A DNA stretch of 64,000 bases, from NCBI RefSeq assembly GCF_000760695.4, contig NZ_JHEG04000001.1, forward strand, positions 877,834 to 941,833. Reading direction: 5' to 3'. The DNA comes from Tolypothrix bouteillei VB521301. GTDB lineage: Bacteria > Cyanobacteriota > Cyanobacteriia > Cyanobacteriales > Nostocaceae. Shown here piece by piece: positions 53,636-61,587 of the stretch. The notes beneath the pieces are model-generated. The model was not told the origin of the DNA and did not search any database. It saw only the letters and a program-made list of their open reading frames with translations. The translations under genes and the position numbers were made by a program. The stretch's first letter is position 1; every line of letters begins with the position of its first letter.

Positions 53636-56080
53636 ATGCAAGAAATACTGGTCAACCAAAAGACTGAACGCTGTGGTGAAATAGACCAAGCTCTCGTATT
53701 GCCTTTGGAGAAAGTAGGAATTGCAGACATTTCTCTCGTGGGAGGCAAAAACGCCTCTTTAGGAGAAATGATTCAACAACTGAGACCTAAGGGCGTGAAA
53801 GTTCCTACAGGATTTGCGACGACTGCTCATGCCTATCGCTATTTTATTGAAGCTGCGGGCTTAGAAGCGCAATTAAGACTTATTTTTGCTTCGTTAGATG
53901 TTGAGGATGTAAACAATCTGCGGTTGCGGGGTAAACAAGCAAGGTCTTTAATGCTCAAAACTCCTTTTCCTCAGGAATTAGAACAAGCAATCGCCCAAGC
54001 TTACGAGCATCTGTGTCAACAGTACGGGACTGATACCGATGTCGCAGTTCGCTCTAGTGCTACCGCTGAAGACCTACCTGATGCCAGTTTTGCCGGACAG
54101 CAAGAAACTTATCTTAATGTCCATGGACTGCAAGCTGTTCTTGACGCTTGTCACAAATGCTTTGCATCAATTTTTACAGACCGTGCTATTTCTTATCGTC
54201 AAATCAAGGGCTTCGATCGCGTCAACATTGCCCTTTCGGTAGGTATACAAAAAATGGTTCGTTCTGATTTAGCAGCATCTGGAGTCATGTTTTCCATCGA
54301 TCCGGAAACGGGTTTTAAAGATGCCGTATTGATTAGTGCGGCTTATGGATTAGGTGAAAATGTTGTCCAAGGGGCTGTCAATCCTGACGAATACTTGGTC
54401 TTTAAACCTACTCTCAAACAAGGATATCAACCAATTCTGGACAAGCGTCTGGGTACAAAAGAAATTAAAATGGTTTATGACTTGGGTGGTTCAAAATTAA
54501 CCAAAAATATTCCGGTAGTAGCCAGCGATCGCTCCTCATTTGCCCTCCGAGATAACGAAATTTTACAATTGGCACACTGGGCATATGTCATTGAAGAGCA
54601 CTATTCAAAAGTACGTGGTGTTTACACACCAATGGATATTGAATGGGCAAAAGATGGCATCACCAATGAATTGTTTATCGTGCAAGCACGTCCAGAAACA
54701 GTTCAATCCCAAAAGGAAAAAAACGTTTTGCACAGCTATCGCCTTCAAGAAAAAGGTGAAGTGTTGATCTTAGGGCGGAGTGTGGGTGAGACGATCGGGC
54801 AAGGTAAAGCCAGAGTCATTCTGGATGTGCATCACATCAACGAGTTTCAATCGGGAGAAGTCCTGGTGACCAACCGTACAGATCCGGACTGGGAACCAAT
54901 TATGAAGAAAGCAAGTGCAATTGTAACCAACGCTGGTGGACGCACTTGTCATGCAGCAATTATTGCGCGAGAGATGGGAATTCCAGCAATTGTGGGTTGC
55001 TCAAATGCCACGACTGTCCTTAAAACAGGGCAAGAAATTACTGTTTCTTGTGCTGAAGGCGAAACTGGAAGAGTTTACCAAGGTTTGTTACCCTATGAAG
55101 TGCAAAAAATTCCCTTAAAAAGCTTACCCCATACCCGCACCAAAATCATGATGAATGTGGGCAATCCTGAAGAGGCATTTAGCTTGGCTGCTATGCCTAA
55201 TGATGGAGTCGGATTAGCACGCATGGAGTTTATTATTGCCAACTATATTAAAGCACATCCATTAGCATTGATTCATTTTAATGAATTAGAAGATGAACTT
55301 GCTAAATATAAAATTGCTGAGTTAACAGATCAATATGAAGAGAAAACCCAATTCTTTATTGATAAACTTGCACGGGGAATAGGAACTATTGCTGCAGCTT
55401 TTTATCCCAAACCTGTAATCGTCCGTCTGAGTGATTTCAAGAGTAACGAATATGCTAACCTGTTGGGTGGCAAACAATTTGAACCAAAAGAAGAAAACCC
55501 AATGATTGGTTGGCGTGGTGCTTCTCGCTACTATGATGAGCGTTACCGAGAAGGCTTTGCTCTTGAATGTTTGGCAATGAAGCAAGTCCGTGACGAAATG
55601 GGCTTAACCAACGTCATTTTGATGGTTCCGTTTTGCCGTACTCCTCAAGAAGGTCGCCGTGCGATCGCAGAAATGGCAAAAAATGGTTTAGTACAAGGAG
55701 AAAATGGATTACAAATCTACGTTATGTGTGAATTGCCTAGCAACGTACTGCTAGCAGATGAGTTTAGTCAAATCTTTGATGGATTCTCTATTGGCTCAAA
55801 CGACCTCACGCAGTTGACGCTGGGGTTGGATCGGGATTCGGAGTTAGTGGCGCATTTATTTGATGAACGTGACGAAGCAGTCAAGCGAACGATCGCAAAG
55901 GCAATTTACACAGTCAAACAACACGGACGTAAAATTGGTATTTGCGGTCAAGCACCAAGCGACTATCCAGAATTTGCTCGCTTCTTAGTTGAACAGGGTA
56001 TTGATTCTATCAGTCTCAACCCTGATTCCGTACTCAAGACACTATTAGAAATAGCTGTTGCGGAACAAAAGGGTCAGTAA
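53636..56080 (+). CDS. ppsA: Phosphoenolpyruvate synthase
   Basis: 814 residues, near the usual length. The N-terminal ATP-grasp domain has GGKNASLGEMI and AVRSSATAEDLPDASFAGQQET. The swivelling phosphohistidine domain has H439 in GGRTCHAAIIAREMGIPA. The C-terminal barrel has MVPFCRT, SIGSNDLTQLTLG and GQAPSDYPEF. It makes PEP from pyruvate and ATP (releasing AMP and phosphate), a gluconeogenic step. Its gene stands beside a phosphofructokinase gene and a CBS-CP12 gene, so the cluster appears to adjust central carbon flow under stress. A CYTCACAA-type motif stands in the promoter. Confidence 0.95.
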   Translation: MQEILVNQKTERCGEIDQALVLPLEKVGIADISLVGGKNASLGEMIQQLRPKGVKVPTGFATTAHAYRYFIEAAGLEAQLRLIFASLDVEDVNNLRLRGKQARSLMLKTPFPQELEQAIAQAYEHLCQQYGTDTDVAVRSSATAEDLPDASFAGQQETYLNVHGLQAVLDACHKCFASIFTDRAISYRQIKGFDRVNIALSVGIQKMVRSDLAASGVMFSIDPETGFKDAVLISAAYGLGENVVQGAVNPDEYLVFKPTLKQGYQPILDKRLGTKEIKMVYDLGGSKLTKNIPVVASDRSSFALRDNEILQLAHWAYVIEEHYSKVRGVYTPMDIEWAKDGITNELFIVQARPETVQSQKEKNVLHSYRLQEKGEVLILGRSVGETIGQGKARVILDVHHINEFQSGEVLVTNRTDPDWEPIMKKASAIVTNAGGRTCHAAIIAREMGIPAIVGCSNATTVLKTGQEITVSCAEGETGRVYQGLLPYEVQKIPLKSLPHTRTKIMMNVGNPEEAFSLAAMPNDGVGLARMEFIIANYIKAHPLALIHFNELEDELAKYKIAELTDQYEEKTQFFIDKLARGIGTIAAAFYPKPVIVRLSDFKSNEYANLLGGKQFEPKEENPMIGWRGASRYYDERYREGFALECLAMKQVRDEMGLTNVILMVPFCRTPQEGRRAIAEMAKNGLVQGENGLQIYVMCELPSNVLLADEFSQIFDGFSIGSNDLTQLTLGLDRDSELVAHLFDERDEAVKRTIAKAIYTVKQHGRKIGICGQAPSDYPEFARFLVEQGIDSISLNPDSVLKTLLEIAVAEQKGQ

Positions 56081-56083
56081 TCA

Positions 56084-56143
56084 TACCATCAGAGTTATGA
56101 GTTATTAATCTTGAACAATTAATAACTCATAACTCTGATGGTA
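56084..56143. terminator. Long perfect hairpin between convergent genes
   Basis: TACCATCAGAGTTATGAGTT runs into ATTAAT and returns as ATTAATAACTCATAACTCTGATGGTA: a stem of about 26 bp around a short loop. It lies immediately after the PEP synthase stop and probably terminates transcription from both sides. Confidence 0.75.
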
Positions 56144-56155
56144 AGTGTGGAAACC

Positions 56156-56212
56156 ATGTGGCTGTCCTCCCATGGAGGAAACACAACGAAGTTCCTAATG
56201 GGACAGTCACAT
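56156..56212. other. Second hairpin with long loop, possible structured RNA
   Basis: ATGTGGCTGTCC pairs with GGGACAGTCACAT (12 bp with one G-U pair) around a loop that itself contains CCTCCCATGGAGG. It lies between the PEP synthase terminator and the CBS-CP12 stop. Confidence 0.45.
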
Positions 56213-56258
56213 CCAGGAGCTTTAATCCTCAGCGAAGGAGAACTGAAGATTTATTGTC

Positions 56259-56897
56259 TTAACCACCACACCAATTATCATAAACTTGTCCTGTCATCGC
56301 CTCTGGAAATTCATCGCAAAATTCTTCAAAGGCAGTTTTTTCTAATCTTTTTGCACTTTGATGGGCTATTTCAGATTGCAATTCCTCAACGACATCCCAA
56401 GCAGCAGCGCACTCTTCGGAACGAGGAGAAGTTTTTGCACAGGCTTCACGCGCTTTTGTAATGGAATCCTGAAGTTCTTGTTCTAGCAGGATTGTTCTAG
56501 GTAGTTCAACAAATTGGCTTCTATTGATAATATCGGTTAGAGAGATAATACCTAACAGTTCTCCTTGAATAACTGGTGCTTGTAACAGATGGTGTTCAGC
56601 AAACAACCTCGCCACATATTCCACACCTAAGTCAGGGTTCACCACAATACAAGGTTTGCTCATGATTTCATAAACCCGCACTTTGCAAGGCTCTTTACCG
56701 TAGGCTATAACTTTATAGACAATATCTGACTTAGTAATAATACCATAAGCGTCTTGATTGTGACGGCGCTCAACAATGAGCGATCGCCAATCTCTTGCTT
56801 TCATAAGCCGAACGGCTTCAGCTACAGTTGCTGAACTGCGGATTGTTGCTACGTCTCGAGTCATGACGTCTGCTGCTGTTAACATATCAACAGTCAT
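56259..56897 (-). CDS. CBS-pair protein fused to a CP12 domain
   Basis: 212 residues. Residues 5-125 are two CBS motifs (AADVMTRDVATIRSSATVAE and YEIMSKPCIVVNPDLGVEY), which bind adenylates. Residues about 138-212 are a CP12 domain: the first Cys pair (REACAKTSPRSEECAAAW) and the core WDVVEELQSEIAHQ are intact. The second pair is incomplete: the usual EC before VYD is TG (AMTGQVYDN), though a Cys lies three residues on (NWCGG). CP12 locks GAPDH and phosphoribulokinase together in the dark or under oxidising conditions; CBS-CP12 fusions are known only from cyanobacteria and their partner is unclear. It is convergent with ppsA. Confidence 0.9.
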   Translation of the reverse strand: MTVDMLTAADVMTRDVATIRSSATVAEAVRLMKARDWRSLIVERRHNQDAYGIITKSDIVYKVIAYGKEPCKVRVYEIMSKPCIVVNPDLGVEYVARLFAEHHLLQAPVIQGELLGIISLTDIINRSQFVELPRTILLEQELQDSITKAREACAKTSPRSEECAAAWDVVEELQSEIAHQSAKRLEKTAFEEFCDEFPEAMTGQVYDNWCGG

Positions 56898-57198
56898 AAT
56901 ATTTTTCCTTGTATTTTCTTTGCAAAACTCTCTGTTTTCTGCTTTTATGTCTTCTGCAATTGGAGCTTTCTTTGATTGGTTTTCAAGGTATTAAATACAT
57001 ATTTACACTCCTCTAATATACTTTTTCATTAAGCCTACTACCGACTCCACTATCAACCAATACAGTTCAGTTAACAATATCGAATCCTTGAAGATCCCCC
57101 AACCTCCCGCTCGAAAGGGAGGCTTTATTTCTCCCAAACAATTGCCTGGGGGGATCGAATCTTATCCGAACCGTATTACACTATCAACTTATAAAAAT
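56898..57198. other. 5' region of the CBS-CP12 gene with a repeat hairpin
   Basis: About 300 bp. It includes an inverted repeat with GATCCCCCA / TGGGGGGATC arms enclosing CCTCCC-GCTCGAAA-GGGAGG (57092-57156), an extragenic palindrome. The leftward leader from the motif at 57199 would be about 270 nt. Confidence 0.4.
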
Positions 57199-57218
57199 AC
57201 TTTGAGGAAATTGTGAGG
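57199..57218 (-). promoter_or_regulatory. Regulon motif, copy 3 (before CBS-CP12 gene, facing left)
   Basis: On the minus strand: CCTCACAATTTCCTCAAAGT, then TATTTTTATAAGTTG with TATAAG as the -10-like hexamer. It differs from copy 2 by one base. Confidence 0.65.
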
Positions 57219-57326
57219 TTCTACGCTCGAATTATTTTTTTGGCTGCTGAACTTTTACAAATAATAAATTACTTCAGGCTGCAAGGTTGCCCGGTTGCGA
57301 GTTAAAACTGTCATTTAACTGCTTAT

Positions 57327-57346
57327 CTTCACAACTTCCTCACATC
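57327..57346 (+). promoter_or_regulatory. Regulon motif, copy 4 (upstream of hibernation factor gene)
   Basis: CTTCACAACTTCCTCACATC, then TTTTTTATACT as the -10-like region. It lies about 235 bp before the ATG at 57582. Confidence 0.6.
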
Positions 57347-57501
57347 TTTTTTATACTCTAAAGATAGAAAGGTTAGGAGAAGCGATCGCAAACAAATTCA
57401 AAAAAATATTTAACTGAGGGAACGAATGTTTTTTGTGAGTATGTACAAAAAAATACTTTGGTTTTTACCTGTTATAACCAACTGTATGGTACTAAATATA
57501 A

Positions 57502-57521
57502 CCTCACAATTTCTCGATTTT
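57502..57521 (+). promoter_or_regulatory. Regulon motif, copy 5 (weaker, close to hibernation factor gene)
   Basis: CCTCACAATTTCTCGATTTT, then TTTAATCTT. Only the first half-site is well kept. It lies about 60 bp before the ATG and gives this gene two promoter-like sites. Confidence 0.45.
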
Positions 57522-57581
57522 TGTCTTTAATCTTGAAATAAAGATGATAAGCTAGTATCTGACAGTGAGGACAATAAAAAT

Positions 57582-57905
57582 ATGGCAATACCGCTGCAAC
57601 TTACTTTCCATAACGTTCAATCATCAGCATCTGTTGAAGAGAAAATAAGAGAGAATGTTCAAAAATTAGAACGTTTCTACAATCGAGTGATTAACTGTCG
57701 GGTTACTGTTGACGCTCCCCACCGCAACCAACGTAAAGGCAATCTTTATCATGTACGAATCGACCTGACGCTCCCTAAAGAAAACATCATTGTTAACCAT
57801 AACCCATCAGACGAAACAAGCCATGCAGATATATATATAGCAATTCGTGATGCATTTGAAACTGCACGCAGACAATTGCAAGATTACACCAACTTGCATC
57901 AATGA
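57582..57905 (+). CDS. Ribosome hibernation promoting factor, short HPF/RaiA type
   Basis: 107 residues of the ribosomal S30AE family: MAIPLQLTFHNVQSSASVEE, the strand RVTVDAPHRNQRKGNLYHVRIDL, and DIYIAIRDAFETARRQLQDY at the end. There is no long-form C-terminal dimerisation domain. It binds the 30S decoding centre and silences ribosomes in starvation, darkness or anoxia. Two copies of the shared promoter motif precede it, which fits a stress response. Confidence 0.9.
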   Translation: MAIPLQLTFHNVQSSASVEEKIRENVQKLERFYNRVINCRVTVDAPHRNQRKGNLYHVRIDLTLPKENIIVNHNPSDETSHADIYIAIRDAFETARRQLQDYTNLHQ

Positions 57906-57926
57906 ATAAATGTGAGTTTGGCGAAC

Positions 57927-57963
57927 TACACCCTCCCTCTCCTTGAAAAAGAGGGAGAGTGTA
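57927..57963 (+). terminator. Terminator hairpin after the hibernation factor gene
   Basis: TACACCCTCCCTCTCCTT - GAAA - AAGAGGGAGAGTGTA: a stem of about 15 bp with two mismatches between convergent genes. No strong U-run follows. Confidence 0.55.
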
Positions 57964-58196
57964 ATCTGTTTTAACTTCATCTAACTTACGTTGAAGCAAT
58001 ACCTCTAATTGCTCCAACTGTTACTGTTTGTGTCATTAGTCAACTTTTTTCTTTCTATTTTCTTTGTAGAGATTATACTTTGGTTGCTTATGCTTCTTCT
58101 GTCAGTTGTTCTTTTTCTCACCGCTGCTTGTAAATATTCTTCATACAAGCGTTCTTCCGTCAAAGCTTCCCGTGCTTTTTCTTGCGTTGAGATGTT
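57964..58196. other. Intergenic region
   Basis: About 230 bp between the hibernation factor terminator and the pfkA remnant; nothing recognised. A plus-strand reading of about 66 codons here has no family resemblance and was not called. Confidence 0.3.
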
Positions 58197-59329
58197 TCAA
58201 CCTGATTGAGTGTTCCGACAGTTACTAACAAACTTCTCGCTCGTGCTCCGGTTCCCCAATTCTCCAACATAAATGCCCAAAGCTCGAGCAGTTTCCACGA
58301 GGTAACTGTTAGCATGCACGGGCGCAGGGCTTTGAAGGAGGACTTGTTGTAGAGGGACGGCAACAACTTGTCCGTTTTACCAAGCCACCATTCGATCGAA
58401 TTGTCCTTGTGCGACTAAATCCACTGCGGTTTTACCAAAAGCTGTCGCCACCAAACGGTCTAAAGCAGAAGGAATACCGCCTCGCTGAATATGCCTAAAA
58501 CTGAGACTCGCGTTTCTATTTTCTTGGTACTGTAATTAGCAATTTGGTCAGCAATGTATTGACCCATACCACAGCTGGGAGTTAGGCTCCACAGATCGCG
58601 ATCGCTACAATTACAAGATAGTTTTACCGCTTCAATGCCTTCTGCAACTACGACGATCGCAAATTTGCGTCCCCAGAGATCGCGCAGTTTGTCAAGATGC
58701 TTGCAAATACCCTCAATCGAATAAGGAATTTCCGGAATCAAGATAACATCTGCTCCTCCTGCTATCCCGGCTTGTAAGGCTAAATGGCCTGCTTTTCTGC
58801 CCATAACTTCCACAATCATTACCCTGTCATGACTGGCGGCGGTAAAAGTGAGGCGGTTGAGAGCATCTGTAATTGTATTGACGGCAGTATCAAACCCAAC
58901 AGATTTTTCCGTGAGTGCTACATCATTATCAATTGTTTTAGGAATAGCCACAAAATTCCAGTTGCCTTGGTATGCAAGCGAGTGGAGAATCTTGACACTA
59001 CCATCACCGCCAATACCAATGAGTGCATCTAGCCCTAATGTCTGATAACCAGCAACGATCTCATCTGCACGTGCTAACGTATCTCCTTTGTTGATAGTTC
59101 CTAAGATAGTTCCTCCCATACTGAGCAAGGGATCTATGCCACGTAAGTCAAGACCATGCATCGTTAGTGTCGTCGCTTTGCTTTCCAGCAGTCCCTGGGT
59201 TGCATAAGGAATTCCCAGCACTTCCCAATTGTAAGTGAGCGTTGCATGGCTCACAACAGCCCGAATCACAGCATTAAGCCCAGGACAATCTCCACCACTA
59301 GTGAGAATGCCAATTCGTTTGCAGTTCAT
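58197..59329 (-). pseudogene. pfkA: 6-phosphofructokinase gene with a frameshift and an in-frame stop
   Basis: Intact for 280 codons: ILTSGGDCPGLNAVIRAVVS, GIGGDGSVKI, PKTIDNDV, RVMIVEVMGRKAGHLAL and the substrate region IPEIPYS. At ETRVSVLG a one-base deletion (near 58492) moves the frame, so the gene ends 10 residues later (IFSEAVFLLL). In the next frame the missing part continues: HIQRGGIPSALDRLVATAFG, then an in-frame TAA at 58377-58379 (MVAW-stop-NGQVVAVPLQQV), then ETARALGIYVGELG to a final stop at 58197. So two independent lesions. The truncated product lacks the C-terminal effector/substrate region. The motif at 59456 shows the promoter is still recognisable. Confidence 0.85.
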
Positions 59330-59455
59330 ATGTAATTTAAAGTAGAGTTAACAATTTAACGACGACTTCCAAATGGTATTAATATCAAACATTGAGCACG
59401 CTAGAATACCTGAATTCCGGCATACTGTCCTGAATGATTTAGAGATTAAAGAAAA

Positions 59456-59475
59456 AATGTGAGGAACTTATGAGG
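59456..59475 (-). promoter_or_regulatory. Regulon motif, copy 6 (before pfkA remnant, facing left)
   Basis: On the minus strand: CCTCATAAGTTCCTCACATT, then TTTTTCTTTAATCTC. The two CCTCA half-sites are 11 bp apart. It lies about 125 bp upstream of the pfkA ATG. Confidence 0.55.
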
Positions 59476-59502
59476 ACGTTAGCTTCTGGAATTGAAATTC
59501 TA

Positions 59503-60873
59503 TTAAGGCTGCTGTAGTAACAATCGTTCATCAGCATTTAACACCAATAGAGGATTTTCTGTATCTATCCATGAAACTTGAGCGTCTAACTTGTCACAAC
59601 ATTCACATACCAAACGCAAACCGACATCTAATGGAAGTTGTGCGGTTGTTGGGGTAAACTCTTGTAATATTCCGGCTTCTATCGTTTGATAGCGATCGAG
59701 GTCTTGGCTCAGTTTTGCTAGAAAACTGACTCCTTCACCACCATCTGCTTTCCCTTTCTCCAAGGCGTAGCCCATAGCAAATTGCAAAATTGAATCGACA
59801 TAAGCCTTGACTTTAGGGTGTTTAACTCCCTCTGTAGCTGCGGTATAAAGTAGTTCACCATTCAGATACTCAAAATCTGGTACATACAGGTAGTTATTAA
59901 CGAGTTCAAATACCTGCATTCCTTTAGCAGCTTTAACTGTTAACTTCTCATTTCTGACTCGATTAGCCGCATTCTCCAGCAGTGCAATTACAGCTAAAAT
60001 AACAGAAGGCTAGTTACTATCTATACATCTTATTTCGATAGTGCCGAGTTTGTTTAGTCTTACCGGATTCCAACCTGACTTGAGTAAGCTTCCTCCTGTT
60101 TTTAAAAACAGGTGACTTTCAATTCCAGCTTTTTCCATTGCTTGCGACCAAGTATAGTAACGAGCAAAGTGCTGTTCAACTAAATCCTCCACACTTTCAG
60201 CATAAGGCATGAGTCCACCAACAGGTTGTAAATGAGTGTAAACTCCTTCCCAGCCGAAGGTTTCACTCCCTCGATAACGAATGGTATGTGCTGCTAGCCC
60301 AATCGCCTGTCCTTCATAAAAGGGACACGCTCTCGTTAGGGAAATGAGTGCTGAGTCGCAAGCTGTAGCTAAATTGTAGATATTTAGTAGTTCTTCTCGT
60401 TGTGCTGATGTTGAGTTGTAAGATACTACAACACGAGGGTCAATGACTCCAGGAGAGACTTCCAAATGTATGTGTGTGCCAGTACATTTTCCTGCGTGCA
60501 AAAATTTATCATAGCCGACGGTTCTCGCTTGGATGTGGTAGTTGGGGCGATCGCGCATAACTGGCATAATGTGCAAGGGATAGCTAGACAGAGGGTAAAG
60601 CCGTAAACCCATTTGTCGTCCTACAGAAAGCGCCAGTTTGAGATTTTTGAGATATTCTCTGGCTAGTTCTGTACCACTGGAGCCAGGAGATGTATTAATT
60701 TATACTATACTCTTGACAAACTCTGGCACAAAATAATTTGGATTTAAACCTTCTGCTTCCGCCATTAAGTGACAACCCTGCAAAAATTCATCAGCACGAT
60801 TGCTCAGCTGACCTACTTCATCTACCAGAAAAAACTCTTGCTCAAGACCAATACGACGCTTGGGTGCATCCAT
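59503..60873 (-). pseudogene. Glutamate-cysteine ligase family (GCS2-like) gene with two in-frame stops
   Basis: The frame from ATG 60873 (RBS GGAGG) is 457 codons long without an indel, and reads as a GCS2/COG2170 carboxylate-amine ligase: RRIGLEQEFFLVDEVGQLSN, GTHIHLEVSPGVIDPRV, ACPFYEGQAIGLAAHTI, WNPVRLNKLGTIEIRCIDS. Codon 58 is TAA at 60700-60702 where relatives have Glu (the VEIN motif, here V-stop-IN), and TAG at 60010-60012 interrupts between DSN and PSVILAVIALLENAANR. So two nonsense changes with the rest conserved: recent decay, or suppressed stops. The enzyme would make a gamma-glutamyl amide such as gamma-glutamylcysteine. Confidence 0.85.
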
Positions 60874-60979
60874 CTAAGCCTCCGTCAGAAAAATTTTGTC
60901 ACAGTGTCTCGACCTCATCCTTCAGTTTAAAAGATATAACTGCGCTGTTATTAAATTGAATTAACAATTAGTTATAATA

Positions 60980-60998
60980 TTGATTAGTTATTAATCAA
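60980..60998. promoter_or_regulatory. Dyad, probable ArsR operator
   Basis: TTGATTA-GTTAT-TAATCAA is a perfect 7-bp inverted repeat with a 5-nt spacer, located between the divergent ligase pseudogene and the ArsR gene, 28 bp from the ArsR start. ArsR-family dimers bind such AT-rich 12-2-12-like dyads, so autoregulation of arsR and control of the ligase are likely. Confidence 0.6.
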
Positions 60999-61025
60999 TT
61001 ATTGTGCTGACTGTTAAATCTCCCT

Positions 61026-61388
61026 ATGCCAAAAACTAAGCCGGCCATGGTCGATCCAGTTGTTCTTGTGGCGGTTGCAGACTACTTCAAGGTTTTATCA
61101 GAGGTAAGTAGGTTACAAATTTTGACCTGTCTCAAGTCAGGACCAATGAATGTGATGGAAATCGCTGAGGCTACTGGGTTGGGGCAAGCAAATCTTTCTA
61201 AGCATCTGAAAGTATTGACTCAAGCAGGAGTTTTATCTCGTCAGCCCAAAGGTACCAGTGCTTATTATGAAATTGCCGAGCCAATGATTTTTGAGCTTTG
61301 TGAGTTAGCGTGCGATCGCATTAACGAGCGCGTGCAACAGCAGGCTAAAACCTTCAAAGCTCTTCGGAGCAACACAGGCGTTTTTTAA
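61026..61388 (+). CDS. ArsR-family transcriptional regulator
   Basis: 120 residues with a winged helix: [20 protein letters not shown], helix-turn-helix [24 protein letters not shown], wing [17 protein letters not shown] Cys pair is present ([10 protein letters not shown]) near the C-terminal dimer helix, a possible metal or redox switch. The family represses until metal, thiol or redox signals arrive. A perfect dyad lies directly upstream. It is divergent from the ligase pseudogene and in line with the flavin enzyme gene 200 bp downstream. Confidence 0.9.
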   Translation: MPKTKPAMVDPVVLVAVADYFKVLSEVSRLQILTCLKSGPMNVMEIAEATGLGQANLSKHLKVLTQAGVLSRQPKGTSAYYEIAEPMIFELCELACDRINERVQQQAKTFKALRSNTGVF

Positions 61389-61412
61389 CCAGGAAAACAC
61401 CAATACAATAAC

Positions 61413-61532
61413 GGAAAATAGAGCGCCTCCAAAGACTCCAGCTACACCTAGCATACGAAACGGATGCATGAGAATATTGTGTTCTGATAAGTTGAAGGTT
61501 CTAGAAATACCAAGCATCATCCCATCTGAGAA
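61413..61532 (-). pseudogene. psbA: Fragment of a photosystem II D1 (psbA) gene
   Basis: About 40 codons on the minus strand read [26 protein letters not shown] and then [14 protein letters not shown], matching D1 from the Mn-ligand Asp170 region (FSDGM) to about residue 208. Seven residues of D1 (FMIVFQA, 182-188) are replaced by two. The ligand region H198 is Arg. Sequence beyond this on both sides is unrelated, and the fragment lies in the spacer between arsR and the flavin enzyme gene. It is a relic, not a gene. Confidence 0.75.
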
Positions 61533-61587
61533 ACAATGAACACTGAGGTGCTAGAATTACTCAACAGTTATAAGGAAATATCTTTTG

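Noticed and set aside
58009..58209. Plus-strand frame of 66 codons between the hibernation factor gene and pfkA
   Set aside because: It overlaps the real C-terminal part of the pfkA pseudogene on the other strand and shows no family marks.
60738..60959. Plus-strand frame opposite the ligase pseudogene
   Set aside because: It is the antisense shadow of the conserved EQEFFLVDEVGQLSN region.
61305..61520. Minus-strand gene of 71 codons over the arsR end
   Set aside because: Only codons 61413-61532 resemble D1; the rest runs antisense through arsR, so it was called a psbA relic, not a gene.
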